In this document: positions 46,669 to 56,807 of the stretch, piece by piece
Layout of the letters: every line of letters starts with the position of its first letter
Numbering within the stretch: the first letter of the stretch is position 1
Origin: Deinococcus aerophilus
GTDB lineage: Bacteria > Deinococcota > Deinococci > Deinococcales > Deinococcaceae
Length of the DNA stretch: 64,000 nucleotides
Direction: 5' to 3'
NCBI RefSeq assembly: GCF_014647075.1
Contig: NZ_BMOM01000007.1
Location: 77,511 to 141,510 of the forward strand
Made by a program: the position numbers and the translations under genes
Notes under the pieces: model-generated
The model's input: the letters and a program-made list of their open reading frames with translations, nothing else
What the model was told of the DNA's origin: nothing
Database searches by the model: none

Positions 46669-47586
46669 TCACCCAAACGCCGCCAGCCCCGCCTTCACCG
46701 TTCCCACCCGCGCCTCGATCAACCGCTGCGGATCGCGGTTGTACCCCCCGGCCATCACGGTCACGAGCGGAATGCGGGCGCGGGCGGCCCAGCGGAACAC
46801 CCGCTCGTCGCGCCGCCGCACGCCAGTCACGCTCAGGGCCAGCTTGCCCAGCTGATCTCCGGCGAGCACGTCGGCCCCCGCGAGGTAGAAGGCGAAGTCC
46901 GGCCGGAAGGCGGCGACCACCGGAGCCACCCGTTCGTCAAGCGCCGCGAGGTAGGCCGCGTCCGCCGTGCCGTCGGGCAGGGCGATGTCCAGCCCGCCCA
47001 CCTCCTTGCGAAAGGGATAGTTGTTCGCGCCGTGCACGCTGACGGTCAGGGCCCGTGGCTCGGAGGCCAGCAGGGCCGCCGTGCCGTTGCCCTGATGCAC
47101 GTCCAGATCCAGAATCACGATGCGCCGGGCGTGGCCACCGTCCAGCAGCCAGCGGGCGCTGATCACCACGTCGTTCAGGAAAGAGAAGCCCTCGGCGTGG
47201 TCGGCGTAGGCGTGGTGGGTGCCGCCGCCGAAGTTCAGGCCCAGGCCCACACTCAGGGCGTCGCGCGTGGCGGCCAGGGTCGCGCCGCTGCTGCCCAGTC
47301 CGCGCTCCACCACGGCGGGCGTCCACGCAAAGCCCAGCGCCCGCTCCTCGGCGCGCGTGACCTCGCCGCTGCGCCAGCGTGCCAGATACGCCGGATCATG
47401 AACCCGTTCGGCCAGCGCCCACGGCAGGTCGGGGGCTTCCTCCAGCGGCAGCTGTCCGGCCACCTGTCCCAGCAGCTGCAACATCGCCTCGCGCCCCATG
47501 AACTGCCGCCGGGGCGCGGGCTGGCCAGCGTAGGCGGCGCGGCGATAGGCGGTCCAGGCACGGTAGGGGTGGGCGAAGGCAGGCAT
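46669..47586 (-). CDS. histone deacetylase-family amidohydrolase (AcuC/class IV-like)
   Basis: Zn-dependent deacetylase of 305 residues. GGGTHHAYADHAEGFSFLND contains the His-His pair, DLDVHQGNGT the Zn-binding Asp and His, DFAFYLAGADVLAGD the second Asp, and GGYNRD the C-terminal loop. It is shorter than AcuC and near bacterial class IV HDAC-like enzymes; substrates could be acetyl-lysine or acetyl-polyamines. The -10 TAGCCT lies 10 nt before this ATG and 4 nt before an in-frame GTG at 47592, so the exact start is open. Confidence 0.87.
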   Translation of the reverse strand: MPAFAHPYRAWTAYRRAAYAGQPAPRRQFMGREAMLQLLGQVAGQLPLEEAPDLPWALAERVHDPAYLARWRSGEVTRAEERALGFAWTPAVVERGLGSSGATLAATRDALSVGLGLNFGGGTHHAYADHAEGFSFLNDVVISARWLLDGGHARRIVILDLDVHQGNGTAALLASEPRALTVSVHGANNYPFRKEVGGLDIALPDGTADAAYLAALDERVAPVVAAFRPDFAFYLAGADVLAGDQLGKLALSVTGVRRRDERVFRWAARARIPLVTVMAGGYNRDPQRLIEARVGTVKAGLAAFG

Positions 47587-47596
47587 GAACACCGGC

Positions 47597-47606
47597 AGGC
47601 TACAGT
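47597..47606. promoter_or_regulatory. overlapping divergent -10 elements
   Basis: Minus-strand TAGCCT (47597-47602, HDAC-like gene) and plus-strand TACAGT (47601-47606, six bases before the ATG at 47613) share two bases. Only one polymerase can occupy the site at a time. Confidence 0.55.
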
Positions 47607-47612
47607 CTGGGC

Positions 47613-48623
47613 ATGAACGCCCTGATGCAGCGCCTGAACCTGCGCGTGCCGGTGGTCCTCGCGCCGATGGCGGGCGGCCCCGGCACGCCGGAACTGGCCG
47701 CCGCCGTGTGTGAGGCCGGCGGACTGGGCAGCGTGGGCTCGGCATACCTGACCCCCACCCAGATCCGCGAGGCCGGGGCCCAGGTCCGGGCACGAACCGA
47801 CCGGCCCTTTGCCCTGAACGTGTTCGTGCCCGAAGAAAGTGCGTGGCCGGAGGCAGAGGCCGTTGCGCGGGCCGCGGCAGAACTGGCCCCCTTTCACGCG
47901 GCCCTGAAACTGCCCCCGCCCACGCTGCCGCAGCGGGTCTCCGAGGACTTCGCCGCACAGTTCGCGGCGGTGCTGGAGGTGCGCCCAGACGTGCTCTCCT
48001 TTACCTTTGGACGGCTGAGTGCGGACCATCTGCGGGCGTTGCGGGCGCGGGGCATCCTGACGGTGGGCACAGCCACGGGCCTCATGGAAGCGCGGGCACT
48101 GGAGACCGACGGCGTGGACGCCATCGTGGTGCAGGGCGGCGCAGCGGGCGGGCACCGTGGGGGCTGGCTGGAGGACGAGCTGGCCGACACGCCCACACTG
48201 ACCCGCAGCGTGGCGGCAGCGGTGGGGGTGCCGGTGATCGCGGCGGGCGGCGTGATGAACCGCGCCGGGGTGCGCGCCGTGCTGGACACCGGGGCCAGCC
48301 TTGCGCAGTGCGGCACGGCCTTTCTGCGCGCGGCGGAGGCAGGGACGTCCGCGCCGTACCGGGCAGCGCTGGCGGCGGCAGGGCCGAGCGACACCACCCT
48401 CACCCGCGCCTTCAGCGGCCGCCCGGCGCGGGGACTGCGCAACGCCATGACGCGGGCGGCCGAGCAGCCCCTTCCCTATCCGTACCAGAACGCCCTGACC
48501 CGCCCGCTGCGGGCGGCGGGAACGGCGGCCGGCCGCGCGGACGTGCTGAGCCTGTGGGCCGGGGAGGGGGTGGAGCAGGGCCGCGAGGACACCGCGGCAA
48601 ACATCCTCGCCGCGCTGTGGTGA
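47613..48623 (+). CDS. nitronate monooxygenase (NPD/FabK-like flavoprotein)
   Basis: FMN enzyme of 336 residues with a TIM barrel. [29 protein letters not shown] is the N-terminal signature, [11 protein letters not shown] carries the catalytic His, and [22 protein letters not shown] binds the FMN phosphate. It oxidises alkyl nitronates such as propionate-3-nitronate; a FabK-like enoyl-ACP reductase role is less likely. The GNAT gene follows with a GTGA overlap. Confidence 0.88.
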   Translation: MNALMQRLNLRVPVVLAPMAGGPGTPELAAAVCEAGGLGSVGSAYLTPTQIREAGAQVRARTDRPFALNVFVPEESAWPEAEAVARAAAELAPFHAALKLPPPTLPQRVSEDFAAQFAAVLEVRPDVLSFTFGRLSADHLRALRARGILTVGTATGLMEARALETDGVDAIVVQGGAAGGHRGGWLEDELADTPTLTRSVAAAVGVPVIAAGGVMNRAGVRAVLDTGASLAQCGTAFLRAAEAGTSAPYRAALAAAGPSDTTLTRAFSGRPARGLRNAMTRAAEQPLPYPYQNALTRPLRAAGTAAGRADVLSLWAGEGVEQGREDTAANILAALW

Positions 48624-49141
48624 ACAACGCTGCGGCAAGTGAGGTTCGGCTCCGCTCCCTGCGTTCCGGCGATGAGGAGTCCGCCGTGCGCTGGGGCGCA
48701 GACGAAGCGTTTTGCCGGGCCGTCGACTGGCCGCCCGGCCTGAGCGCCGCACACCTGCGGGCGCACTGGCAGGACCTCATCGCCGCCACCGAACCGGACT
48801 TTCTGCGGCTGGGCATAGAGCGGGGCGGAAGGCTGGTCGGCTACACCGATCTGGCCCACATCACGGACCACGGCGCAGAGTTTGGCATCGCCATCGGCGA
48901 GCGGACGCTGTGGGGCAGCGGCGTGGGCACGGCAGCGGGGCAGCAGACGCTGACCCACGCCTTCGGTCCGCTGGGCCTGCGCCGGGTCCACGCCGAGGTT
49001 CACCTGCCCAACCTGCGCTCGCACGCCCTGATGAGGCGGCTGGGCTTCCGTGAACTCGGGCGGGCGGGGGCACAGGAGTATCAGGGGCAGATCGTGCCGG
49101 TCGTGCGCTACCGCCTGGACCGGGTGGACTTCACGCCGTAA
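48620..49141 (+). CDS. GNAT acetyltransferase (RimJ/RimL-like)
   Basis: 173 residues, GCN5-like fold. [17 protein letters not shown] opening, acetyl-CoA-binding region around [19 protein letters not shown], and [22 protein letters not shown] at the C-terminus, as in RimJ/RimL N-alpha acetyltransferases. Substrate unknown. GTG start coupled to the nitronate monooxygenase gene. The last 11 bases overlap the convergent ACT-domain gene. Confidence 0.85.
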   Translation: MNNAAASEVRLRSLRSGDEESAVRWGADEAFCRAVDWPPGLSAAHLRAHWQDLIAATEPDFLRLGIERGGRLVGYTDLAHITDHGAEFGIAIGERTLWGSGVGTAAGQQTLTHAFGPLGLRRVHAEVHLPNLRSHALMRRLGFRELGRAGAQEYQGQIVPVVRYRLDRVDFTP

Positions 49142-49511
49142 CCGTGTGTCCCGCCGCCCGCAGGGCCTCCACTGCCCGGGCCAGCTTCTCCTGGGGCACG
49201 AGGACGTAGTCCGTGTCGAAGGTCGACAGGGCGAAGATGCCGACGCCCGCGTCGCGCAGCGGGTTCAGCACGGCCGCCAGGATGCCGGTCAGGGTGAACT
49301 CGAAGGGCCCGTGCAGCCGCAGCGCCGCCCAACCGCGCTGGGCACGGACCTCCGGGGGAACAGCCGCCGCACCGCACACCACCGATACCTCGCCGGGCGC
49401 GCCGGTCACGCTCCACAACTCGCCGGAGGTGGCCCAGACCGGCACACCGGCCTCCGCAGACAGCTGGCATACAGCGTACTCGTCGGGCAGAACAGACAGG
49501 GTCAGGGACAT
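49131..49511 (-). CDS. ACT-domain protein (CASTOR-like)
   Basis: 126 residues, two ACT-like subdomains. [53 protein letters not shown] matches the conserved second half of this bacterial family, probably an amino-acid-binding regulator. Start fixed by TATCCT seven bases upstream (leaderless); divergent from the XRE-cupin gene. Confidence 0.82.
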   Translation of the reverse strand: MSLTLSVLPDEYAVCQLSAEAGVPVWATSGELWSVTGAPGEVSVVCGAAAVPPEVRAQRGWAALRLHGPFEFTLTGILAAVLNPLRDAGVGIFALSTFDTDYVLVPQEKLARAVEALRAAGHTVTA

Positions 49512-49518
49512 ACTGCCG

Positions 49519-49524
49519 AGGATA
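49519..49524 (-). promoter_or_regulatory. -10 element TATCCT, leaderless
   Basis: 7 nt before the ATG at 49511. Confidence 0.6.
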
Positions 49525-49560
49525 GGGGAACGGCACAGCGCTCCGGCGGGTCCGGATTTC

Positions 49561-49589
49561 TTGAGCAAATCGACTTTGTCTATTATAAA
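49561..49589 (+). promoter_or_regulatory. promoter of the XRE-cupin gene TTGAGC-17-TATAAA
   Basis: Ideal spacing; predicted start at or next to the ATG at 49596 (leaderless). AT-rich island in a GC-rich genome. Confidence 0.65.
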
Positions 49590-49594
49590 AGACA
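49577..49594. promoter_or_regulatory. palindromic operator TGTCT-N8-AGACA
   Basis: 5-bp arms flanking the -10 of the XRE-cupin gene; the position of a site for autorepression. Confidence 0.45.
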
Positions 49595-49595
49595 T

Positions 49596-50171
49596 ATGAC
49601 CACCATGCTGGACACAACCGAGGCCCAGATTGCGCGCCGCATCCGGCTGGAACGGGATGCCCGGGGCTGGTCGCAGGCGGAACTGGCCGGCCACGCGGGG
49701 GTGTCCAAGGCCAGCATCAGCAAGATCGAGCGCGGGGAGATGAGTCCGACCGCCGTGACGCTGGTGCGCCTGGCCGGGGCCTTTGATCTGACGCTGGCGG
49801 AACTGCTGCTGCGGGCCGAGGGCGAAGCGGGGCGGCTGACCCGGGCCGCCGACCAGCCGACGTGGCGCGACCCGGCCACCCGGTACCTGCGCCGTCAGGT
49901 GTTCATGCGCCCGGACCATCCGCTGGAACTTGTGCAGGTCGGGTTGCCCGCCGGGGAACGGGTGGCCCTTCCGGCCTCCTCGTACGCGCAGATCCGTCAG
50001 GTCGTGTGGGTGCTGGAGGGCCAGCTGACCGTGCTGGAAGGCACCGCTCCGGGGGAACGGCACACGCTGGAACGCGGCGACTGTCTGGAATTCGGCGTCC
50101 CGACCGACGTGACCCTCGCCAACGATTCGGCGGCGGCCTGCAGTTATCTGGTCGCGCTGGTGCGGCGGTGA
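49596..50171 (+). CDS. XRE-family regulator with cupin domain
   Basis: 191 residues. HTH_3 (about 9-63: RIRLERDARGWSQAELAGHAGVSKASISKIERGEMSPTAVTLVRLA), then a cupin barrel (about 110-190) that would bind a small ligand. This architecture is common in regulators of amine, amino-acid and antibiotic-like metabolism. ATG at 49596 is used here; 49605 is possible. Overlaps the GNAT gene as GTGA. Likely autoregulated by the palindrome over its promoter. Confidence 0.9.
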   Translation: MTTMLDTTEAQIARRIRLERDARGWSQAELAGHAGVSKASISKIERGEMSPTAVTLVRLAGAFDLTLAELLLRAEGEAGRLTRAADQPTWRDPATRYLRRQVFMRPDHPLELVQVGLPAGERVALPASSYAQIRQVVWVLEGQLTVLEGTAPGERHTLERGDCLEFGVPTDVTLANDSAAACSYLVALVRR

Positions 50172-50734
50172 GGGCTGTGCCCGCCCCGGTGATTTCGGTC
50201 CTGCACGACACGCCCGGGGTCCGGGCCCAGTTGGTCAGCCTGCTCACCGGGACGGTGGCGCAGGGTGGATCGGTGGGCTTCATGCATCCGCTCTCCCCCG
50301 CCGTGGCCGACGCCTTCTGGGCCGGGTCCCTGGCTGCCGCGGCACGCGACGAGCGGACCGTTCTGGGGGCCTGGGCCGGCGACACCCTGATCGGTACGGT
50401 CACGCTGCTGCTCGCCCTTCCACCCAACCAGCTCCACCGCGCCGAGATCGCCAAGATGATGACCCGCCCGCAGTGGCGCGGCCAGGGCGTGGCGCGGGCC
50501 CTGCTGCGGCGGGCCGAGGCGCTGGCCGTGGAACGCGGGCGCACCCTGCTCGTCCTCGACACGGCCACCGAGGGCGGCGCGGCGGGCCTGTACGAGAAAG
50601 CCGGCTACACCCGGGCCGGCGAGATTCCCGATTTTGCGCTGAAACCGCACGGCGGACTCACCGGGACGCTGCTGTACTGGAAAAGGATCGGACCGGCGGC
50701 GACCTCCGCTGCGCCGGAAGACGCCAGCGAATAG
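50168..50734 (+). CDS. GNAT acetyltransferase
   Basis: 188 residues. The acetyl-CoA-binding motif is RPQWRGQGVARALLRRAEALA, followed by LLVLDTATEGGAAGLYEKAGYTRAGEIPDFAL, typical of GNATs acting on small amines or antibiotics. GTG start coupled to the XRE-cupin regulator, so the pair is an operon and the regulator's ligand may relate to the GNAT substrate. Confidence 0.86.
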   Translation: MRAVPAPVISVLHDTPGVRAQLVSLLTGTVAQGGSVGFMHPLSPAVADAFWAGSLAAAARDERTVLGAWAGDTLIGTVTLLLALPPNQLHRAEIAKMMTRPQWRGQGVARALLRRAEALAVERGRTLLVLDTATEGGAAGLYEKAGYTRAGEIPDFALKPHGGLTGTLLYWKRIGPAATSAAPEDASE

Positions 50735-50801
50735 AGGCGGAGCTTCCCCCACCGGGCCAGGGTTAGGGCGGCCATCCACCGTCCACGCGGCCGCCGGGCT
50801 G

Positions 50802-51797
<996 letters not shown>

Positions 51798-51874
51798 GCG
51801 GGCTCCTTTGTGAAAGTGGGAGTGGGGGGAAAACAGACGGATTCACTGTAGTCCAGCCCCGAGATTCCCTCCCC

Positions 51875-51880
51875 TATGCT
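51875..51880 (+). promoter_or_regulatory. -10 element TATGCT, leaderless, before a pseudogene
   Basis: 6 nt before the ATG at 51887. Confidence 0.5.
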
Positions 51881-51886
51881 GCGTTC

Positions 51887-52248
51887 ATGCGGGTGGCGGT
51901 TTTAGGCGACATTCACAGCAACCTGCCCGTCCTGGAGGCGGCGCTGGGCGTCCTGACCGCCCATGCGCCCAATGCGCTGGGTGGTCCGGTGAAGTGCGCG
52001 GCCATGCCGACCGGGAGGTGCTGAAAGTTCCCCAGCCCTTTCAGGAGCGTGGTGTGCCCTTCGAGCGGCGCGACGGAAGGTACGTCAATCTGGCCCGCGC
52101 CGAATACGCCCTGCTGGACCGCGTGGGCCAGAACTGGACCGTGGGGTTCCGCCGCCTTCCCTGTGATCTGGCCCCGCTCAAATCGGGCCTGCTCGCCTCC
52201 AGCATGCCGCACGCGCGCTGGGGGGCCGACGGATGGGTGGCAGGCTAG
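51887..52248 (+). pseudogene. metallophosphoesterase remnant (internal deletion and frameshift)
   Basis: The first 20 codons (VAVLGDIHSNLPVLEAAL) are an intact metallophosphoesterase N-terminus with the D-x-H motif, read from 51887. About 35 codons in, the frame closes; the C-terminal part of the same family (YVNLARAEYALLDRVGQ... VGFRRLPCDLAPLKSGLL) continues in another frame to 52248. The middle, which should hold GD, GNH and the second His motifs, is missing, so the protein cannot bind its two metals. The promoter looks intact. Confidence 0.75.
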
Positions 52249-52964
52249 TCCCCGGTATCGAGCAGCAGCTTCGGCGTGAACCTCAGGCCGTCCGCCGCCA
52301 CCAGGTGCGCGGGAATGCCGCCCACATGCCGCATCGAGCGTTCGGGAGGCACGCCGTGCAGGTGTCCGTAAACGACCAGCTCGGGCCGCGCGGCCTCGAT
52401 TACCCGCGTGATGGGATTGGACGGATACGGCGGTGAGGCGGGCGGGTAGTGCAGCATCAGCAGCAGGTGGTCGCCCGGCTGCCTCAACCGTGCGGCCGCC
52501 TCCACGCTCAGGGTGAGCCGCTGCGCTTCACGGGCGAGCAGGCGCTCGTCCTCGGCGTTCAGGGCCTCGTATCCCGGCGTGACCCAGCCGCGAGAGCCGC
52601 ACACCACCACGCCCGCTCCGGACGGTCCGGCGATCCGGACGGCGTCGTTATGCACCGCGAGCATTCCGGCCGGCAGGGCCGCCCGCAGCCGCGAGGGGCC
52701 CGGCCACCAGTAATCGTGGTTGCCGCGCAGCAGCACCTTGGTGCCCGGCAGTTCGGCCACGCGGGCCAGATCGGTCAGGGCGTCGTTCAGGCGCATGGCC
52801 CACGACAGGTCGCCGGGCAGCAGCACCACGTCTCCGGGGCGCACCACCTCGCGCCAGCGCGTATAGATCGCCTCCGGGTGCCCGGCCCACTGCGGCCCGA
52901 ACACCGTCATGGGTTTGGGGGTGACATAGGCCAGGTGCAGGTCGGCAATGGCAAACACGCGCAT
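52245..52964 (-). CDS. metallophosphoesterase
   Basis: 239 residues. All five calcineurin-like motifs are present: [28 protein letters not shown] and GHLHG. It belongs to a family of cytoplasmic phosphodiesterase/phosphatases of unknown substrate. GGAG five bases before the ATG. It converges with the pseudogene of the same superfamily (their ends overlap by four bases), but the two sequences differ in motif details, so they are not a recent duplicate pair. Confidence 0.88.
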   Translation of the reverse strand: MRVFAIADLHLAYVTPKPMTVFGPQWAGHPEAIYTRWREVVRPGDVVLLPGDLSWAMRLNDALTDLARVAELPGTKVLLRGNHDYWWPGPSRLRAALPAGMLAVHNDAVRIAGPSGAGVVVCGSRGWVTPGYEALNAEDERLLAREAQRLTLSVEAAARLRQPGDHLLLMLHYPPASPPYPSNPITRVIEAARPELVVYGHLHGVPPERSMRHVGGIPAHLVAADGLRFTPKLLLDTGD

Positions 52965-53005
52965 GGGACTCCGGTGGAAACGGGTGAGGAATGGGCGGCG
53001 AGACG

Positions 53006-53036
53006 AAAAAAAGCCTCCCGCGTGGGGAGGGCTTTT
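53006..53036 (-). terminator. terminator of tRNA-Pro
   Basis: About 11-bp stem with one bulge (AAAGCCTCCC/GGGAGGGCTTT) and seven T on the minus strand. Confidence 0.85.
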
Positions 53037-53040
53037 CCTG

Positions 53041-53119
<79 letters not shown>

Positions 53120-53178
53120 CCACGGCTCCTTCTTCCTGGGTCCGGCAAAAGCTGGACACCGGCTTCAGTGCGCCCGGC

Positions 53179-53207
53179 AGTTTACGCGCCCCCCGGTGGG
53201 GTGTCAA
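53179..53207 (-). promoter_or_regulatory. promoter of tRNA-Pro
   Basis: -35 TTGACA, 17-bp spacer, -10 TAAACT. Same architecture as the promoter at 7865. Confidence 0.85.
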
Positions 53208-53235
53208 GCAGGCCGCTCCCGCCTGCACGCGCCCT

Positions 53236-53787
53236 TCAGTCCACGGATTCCTCGTCCACAGCGGCCTCACTGACCTCGCGGATGGCGGGCCAGATGGCGT
53301 CGCCGGAGAACCCCCGGCGGGCCAGGAAGGCGTAGGCGCTGGCCTTCGGGTCGCGCTTGCGGGCCAGGGAAGGCCAGCGGCGCTGCAATACCTCCAGGGC
53401 CGAGGCCCGCTCCTCCTCGGGAGCGCGGGCCTGCACGGTGTCCTGGATCAGCTCCTCGGGCAGGCCGCGGCGCTTGAGGGTCTGGCGCACCCGGAAGGTG
53501 CCCACCCCGCGCCGCGCTCCCTCGATGCGCGCGACGTGGGCATCATCCTGATAGCCCAGATCCTGCACGCGCCTCAGCACTTCCTCGATCAGCTCGGGGT
53601 GTTCGCTGCGGCGCTGCAGTTTTCCGCGCAGCTCGGCCTCGCTCAGTGCCCGCGCTCCCAGTGCCCGGAAGGCGTAGGCGAGCAGCGTGTCGTGCTCCTC
53701 CTCGGGGGTCTTTGGCCGCGGGACGGGCCGGGCGGGGGCAGACGGGGCCGGGGCGGACAGGTCCGGGCGGGGGCGGCGTCGGCTCAT
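53236..53787 (-). CDS. recX: RecX, RecA modulator
   Basis: 183 residues of mainly helical three-helix repeats: [26 protein letters not shown], then [32 protein letters not shown] (the RecX core), and a C-terminal repeat ending near [23 protein letters not shown]. RecX binds RecA filaments and damps recombination and SOS cleavage; in Deinococcus RecX is known to inhibit RecA. The first 30 residues are Pro/Arg-rich. recA itself is not in the window. CATACT lies 7 nt before the ATG, near the usual -10. Confidence 0.9.
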   Translation of the reverse strand: MSRRRPRPDLSAPAPSAPARPVPRPKTPEEEHDTLLAYAFRALGARALSEAELRGKLQRRSEHPELIEEVLRRVQDLGYQDDAHVARIEGARRGVGTFRVRQTLKRRGLPEELIQDTVQARAPEEERASALEVLQRRWPSLARKRDPKASAYAFLARRGFSGDAIWPAIREVSEAAVDEESVD

Positions 53788-53794
53788 GCCTGTC

Positions 53795-53800
53795 AGTATG
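53795..53800 (-). promoter_or_regulatory. -10-like element CATACT of recX
   Basis: 7 nt before the ATG at 53787; the rpsT -35 starts four bases beyond it, so the divergent promoters nearly touch. Confidence 0.4.
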
Positions 53801-53803
53801 CCC

Positions 53804-53833
53804 TTGCCCCCCGCCCCCCACAGCGCGTATAGT
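53804..53833 (+). promoter_or_regulatory. rpsT promoter TTGCCC-18-TATAGT
   Basis: Gives a 5' leader of about 150 nt with a GTCCT/AGGAC hairpin near its start. Confidence 0.65.
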
Positions 53834-53989
53834 CACGAGGTTGTCCTCTCAGTGAAGGACGGCCCGGCGAAAGGTCCAGCGTGACCCGGCCGCCGGCGCG
53901 CCAGGGGATGAACCCCGAGCGCCACGTGTTCCCCCACGGGAACCGCCCCGCACGCCGGACACCGGCGCGGGAGAACAAGGAGAAAGAAC

Positions 53990-54265
<276 letters not shown>

Positions 54266-54274
54266 AGCCCCGCG

Positions 54275-54330
54275 CCAAACGAACACCCGGGACGACCGGC
54301 CTGCGGGCCACGTCCCGGGTGTTCGTTTGG
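54275..54330. terminator. large 19-bp perfect inverted repeat after rpsT
   Basis: Arms 54275-54293 and 54312-54330 pair perfectly (CCAAACGAACACCCGGGAC with its complement), 18-nt loop with an inner GGCC/GGCC hairpin. No T run follows. Probably a bidirectional terminator or 3'-end stabiliser. Confidence 0.65.
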
Positions 54331-54331
54331 G

Positions 54332-54484
54332 TATCCTGCGCCGACGAGCGGTGACTGAGAAGGCCGGAGGGACGTGGCTTCGACCGGTTCCACCTCCGAA
54401 CCCGGCGGGTGCCCACTGCCCCGGTTCAGGCCCAGACTTCAGCGTGGGCGAACGACCCCACCGGAGGCTGCACCGACTTGTGGC
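54332..54484. other. gene-free stretch with several possible RNA hairpins
   Basis: 150 bp between the rpsT hairpin and the end of the gene at 54485. On the plus strand it can form GGAGG/CCTCC, GAACC/GGTTC and GCCCA/TGGGC helices in series. Not recognisable as SRP, 6S, RNase P or tmRNA. TATCCT at 54332-54337 could be a -10. Undecided. Confidence 0.3.
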
Positions 54485-54850
54485 TCACTTGCGCGCTTCC
54501 TCGACGTCAATGGTCCCGGTAAATTTGTCCAGCTCGACCGTCAGGTGATACATCCCAGCGTCGCCGCCGCCCAGCACATTCAGGCTCCACTGTCCCTGAG
54601 GGCAAATCTGCCCGGCGACCTGCGTCCCGCTGGGGTCGGTCAGGCGGAAGGTGGCCTTGCCGCTGCGCACCTTGCACGAGCCGCGCACGCCGACCGTGCC
54701 TCCCTGGTCATAGACCTGGAAGGTGTAACGGTTCTCGCCGGTGGCATTGAGCAGATAGGTGGGGGTCAGCGTCAGGTATCCCAGACGTACCCCGAAGGTG
54801 AAGTACATCAGCGTCAGGACCAGGGCCAGGACCAGCAGGAGCAGGCGCAT
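54485..54850 (-). CDS. small exported or membrane-anchored protein, function unknown
   Basis: 121 residues. An N-terminal hydrophobic helix (LLLLVLALVLTLMYFTFGV) is followed by a beta-rich domain of about 95 residues with two Cys (RGSCKVR, GQICPQG) that could form a disulfide outside the membrane. No family recognised. Start at 54850 set by TAGACT seven bases upstream (leaderless). Confidence 0.72.
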   Translation of the reverse strand: MRLLLLVLALVLTLMYFTFGVRLGYLTLTPTYLLNATGENRYTFQVYDQGGTVGVRGSCKVRSGKATFRLTDPSGTQVAGQICPQGQWSLNVLGGGDAGMYHLTVELDKFTGTIDVEEARK

Positions 54851-54857
54851 TGAACCC

Positions 54858-54863
54858 AGTCTA
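54858..54863 (-). promoter_or_regulatory. -10 element TAGACT, leaderless
   Basis: 7 nt before the ATG at 54850. Confidence 0.55.
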
Positions 54864-54933
54864 GCGTGTCCGCCCTGCACCCGCTGTGGGGCTCTGTAAG
54901 TTCAGTTACCCTTTGGCGGGGGGGGTGGGGGGA

Positions 54934-56358
54934 TCAGGTCAGACGCCGCACCCCCGCGCGGATCGTCTCGGGCGTGAGGTGGGCGAAGGCGAGCAGCATG
55001 GCCGGCGGATGGACCCCCGCCGCCAGCGGGGCCACCGGCGTGAGGGCCACTCCCTGCCGGGCGGCGTGGCGCAGCACCTGCTGTTCCGGCAGCCCCGGCG
55101 GCAGGCGAGCATACAGGTGCAGCCCCGAGCGCGCGGGCTGCGCCTGCCACTCTGGCAACCCGGCGGCCAGGGCCGCGAGCAACACCTCCTGGCGGTGGGC
55201 GATCACCTGCCGCACCCGGCGCAGATGGCGCGCATACGCTCCGGACGCGAGCACGTCGGCCAGGGCCAGGGCGTCCAGGGTGCCGGGGGCGCGGTCGGTC
55301 AGTGGGCGCGTGCCGGCCAGCACCCGCACCACCGGGGGCGGCGCGACCAGAAATCCGCTGCGGGTGACCGGGGCCAGGCTCTTGCTGAAGCTGCCCAGCA
55401 GGATCACCCGGTCCGGGGCCAGCCCCTGCATCACCGAGGGCGGGCGGGCCGTGTGGTGCAGGTCGGCGGCGTAATCGTCCTCCAGGATAAAGGCGTTGCC
55501 GTGGCGTGCCCAGGCGATCAACTCTGCCCGGCGCGCGGCGGGCAGCGCCACGGTGGTGGGGTACTGACAGCCGGGCGTGAGGTACAGCACGGTGGCCTGG
55601 GGCGGCAGAGCACCGGGCCGCAGGCCACAGTCGTCCACCGCCACCGCCCGGACCGCCGCGCCGGTCGCGGCCAGCGCCGCCCGCGCCCCCGGATAGGTGG
55701 GGTCCTCCACCGCCGCCACCCGGCCCGGTTCCAGAAATACCCGGGCCAGGGCGTCTAACGCCGACTGCGTGCCGCCCGTGAGCATCACCATCTCCGGCGT
55801 GACGCGGGCGCCACGTTCGGCGTTGAGGTAGGCGGCCAGGGCCCGGCGGGTTTCGAGGGGTCCCAGCGGATCAAAGGCCCCGTGGCTCTGCACCGCCCGG
55901 CCCGCCTGCCGCGCGAGCGCCGCCGTCCACGCCGCTTCCGGGTACAGCTCGGGCACCGGCTGGCCCACCCGGAAATCCACGGCGTAGTCGCCGCCCGCGT
56001 CGAACAGCCCGCCGGCCAGGGCGCGGGTGGCCCACGCGCTCAGGGGCAAGGGAGCGTCGGGCGCGGCCACCGAAGCGTGCATCGCGGGCACGCCCACGAC
56101 GGTTCCGCTGCGCCCCTGCACCCGCAGGTATCCCTCGGCTTCCAGGCCGGCCACGGCGTCCACCACGGTGTTGCGCGAGACCCCCAGCGCGGCGGCCAGC
56201 CGGCGGTGTCCGGGCAGGCGTGAGCCCTCGGACAGCACGCCCCGCGTCACCGCGTCGCGCAGGGTCCGCGCCACCCGGGTGTGCAGCGCCTCACCGGGCA
56301 GTGCCGGCAGCAATGTCACGCCGTTCAGGCCGTCGGGATCCGGCATCACGGCCTCCAT
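54934..56358 (-). CDS. MocR-family regulator (GntR HTH fused to aminotransferase-like domain)
   Basis: 474 residues. An N-terminal GntR winged helix (about 20-90, [44 protein letters not shown]) is joined by a linker to a fold-I PLP aminotransferase-like domain with the Schiff-base Lys in [16 protein letters not shown]. MocR proteins such as PdxR and GabR use PLP or an aldimine as effector. The small gene at 56361 ends two bases before this ATG, so they are co-transcribed. Regulon unknown. Confidence 0.9.
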   Translation of the reverse strand: MEAVMPDPDGLNGVTLLPALPGEALHTRVARTLRDAVTRGVLSEGSRLPGHRRLAAALGVSRNTVVDAVAGLEAEGYLRVQGRSGTVVGVPAMHASVAAPDAPLPLSAWATRALAGGLFDAGGDYAVDFRVGQPVPELYPEAAWTAALARQAGRAVQSHGAFDPLGPLETRRALAAYLNAERGARVTPEMVMLTGGTQSALDALARVFLEPGRVAAVEDPTYPGARAALAATGAAVRAVAVDDCGLRPGALPPQATVLYLTPGCQYPTTVALPAARRAELIAWARHGNAFILEDDYAADLHHTARPPSVMQGLAPDRVILLGSFSKSLAPVTRSGFLVAPPPVVRVLAGTRPLTDRAPGTLDALALADVLASGAYARHLRRVRQVIAHRQEVLLAALAAGLPEWQAQPARSGLHLYARLPPGLPEQQVLRHAARQGVALTPVAPLAAGVHPPAMLLAFAHLTPETIRAGVRRLT

Positions 56359-56360
56359 GC

Positions 56361-56672
56361 TCAGCGCGTCAATTCCCGTGCCAGCCACGCACGCTGCCCG
56401 CCCTCGGCCTCCAGGGCCTGTCCGGCCAGGGTCAGAAAGCGGTCGCGGGCGGCCTGCGCCTCGGCCGGGGTCACGCCGAAGGCCGCCGGCTCGGCGAGCA
56501 GCGCCCGCACGAACGGATACACCGGCGCGGCGGGCCGGGCCACACCATTCACGGTGATCTCGGCCGGCCACTTCAGCAGCCAGTCCAGCGCATACGGACC
56601 GGGTTCCAGCACGCAGCCCCCGGGATAGGGAATGCGCGGCGGAGCGGGAAAGACGACGGCAGGATCGCTCAT
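56361..56672 (-). CDS. small hypothetical protein upstream of the MocR regulator
   Basis: 103 residues, not recognised. The sequence [38 protein letters not shown] is followed by a helical C-terminus ([36 protein letters not shown]). It could be a small regulator or partner of the MocR protein encoded directly after it. The start at 56672 is supported by CATGCT six bases upstream. Confidence 0.65.
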   Translation of the reverse strand: MSDPAVVFPAPPRIPYPGGCVLEPGPYALDWLLKWPAEITVNGVARPAAPVYPFVRALLAEPAAFGVTPAEAQAARDRFLTLAGQALEAEGGQRAWLARELTR

Positions 56673-56678
56673 GCCCCC

Positions 56679-56684
56679 AGCATG
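56679..56684 (-). promoter_or_regulatory. -10-like element CATGCT
   Basis: 6 nt before the ATG at 56672; first base differs from TANNNT. Confidence 0.35.
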
Positions 56685-56807
56685 CGCCGTGCGCCTTCCC
56701 CGCTTCAATCTGTCCAGACCACGATCCGGAGCAGGGGTGGGGATGAGGGGCGCGATCACCCGCACGCCGCTCCGCCGCATCCCGGGCAAACCCAGACCCA
56801 AGGCAAC

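Noticed and set aside
53828..53853. Four-codon TTG mini-ORF 7 nt after the rpsT -10
   Set aside because: TTG start and four codons occur easily by chance; no functional codon pattern.
54332..54484. SRP, 6S, RNase P or tmRNA gene after rpsT
   Set aside because: None of the conserved cores could be recognised on either strand.
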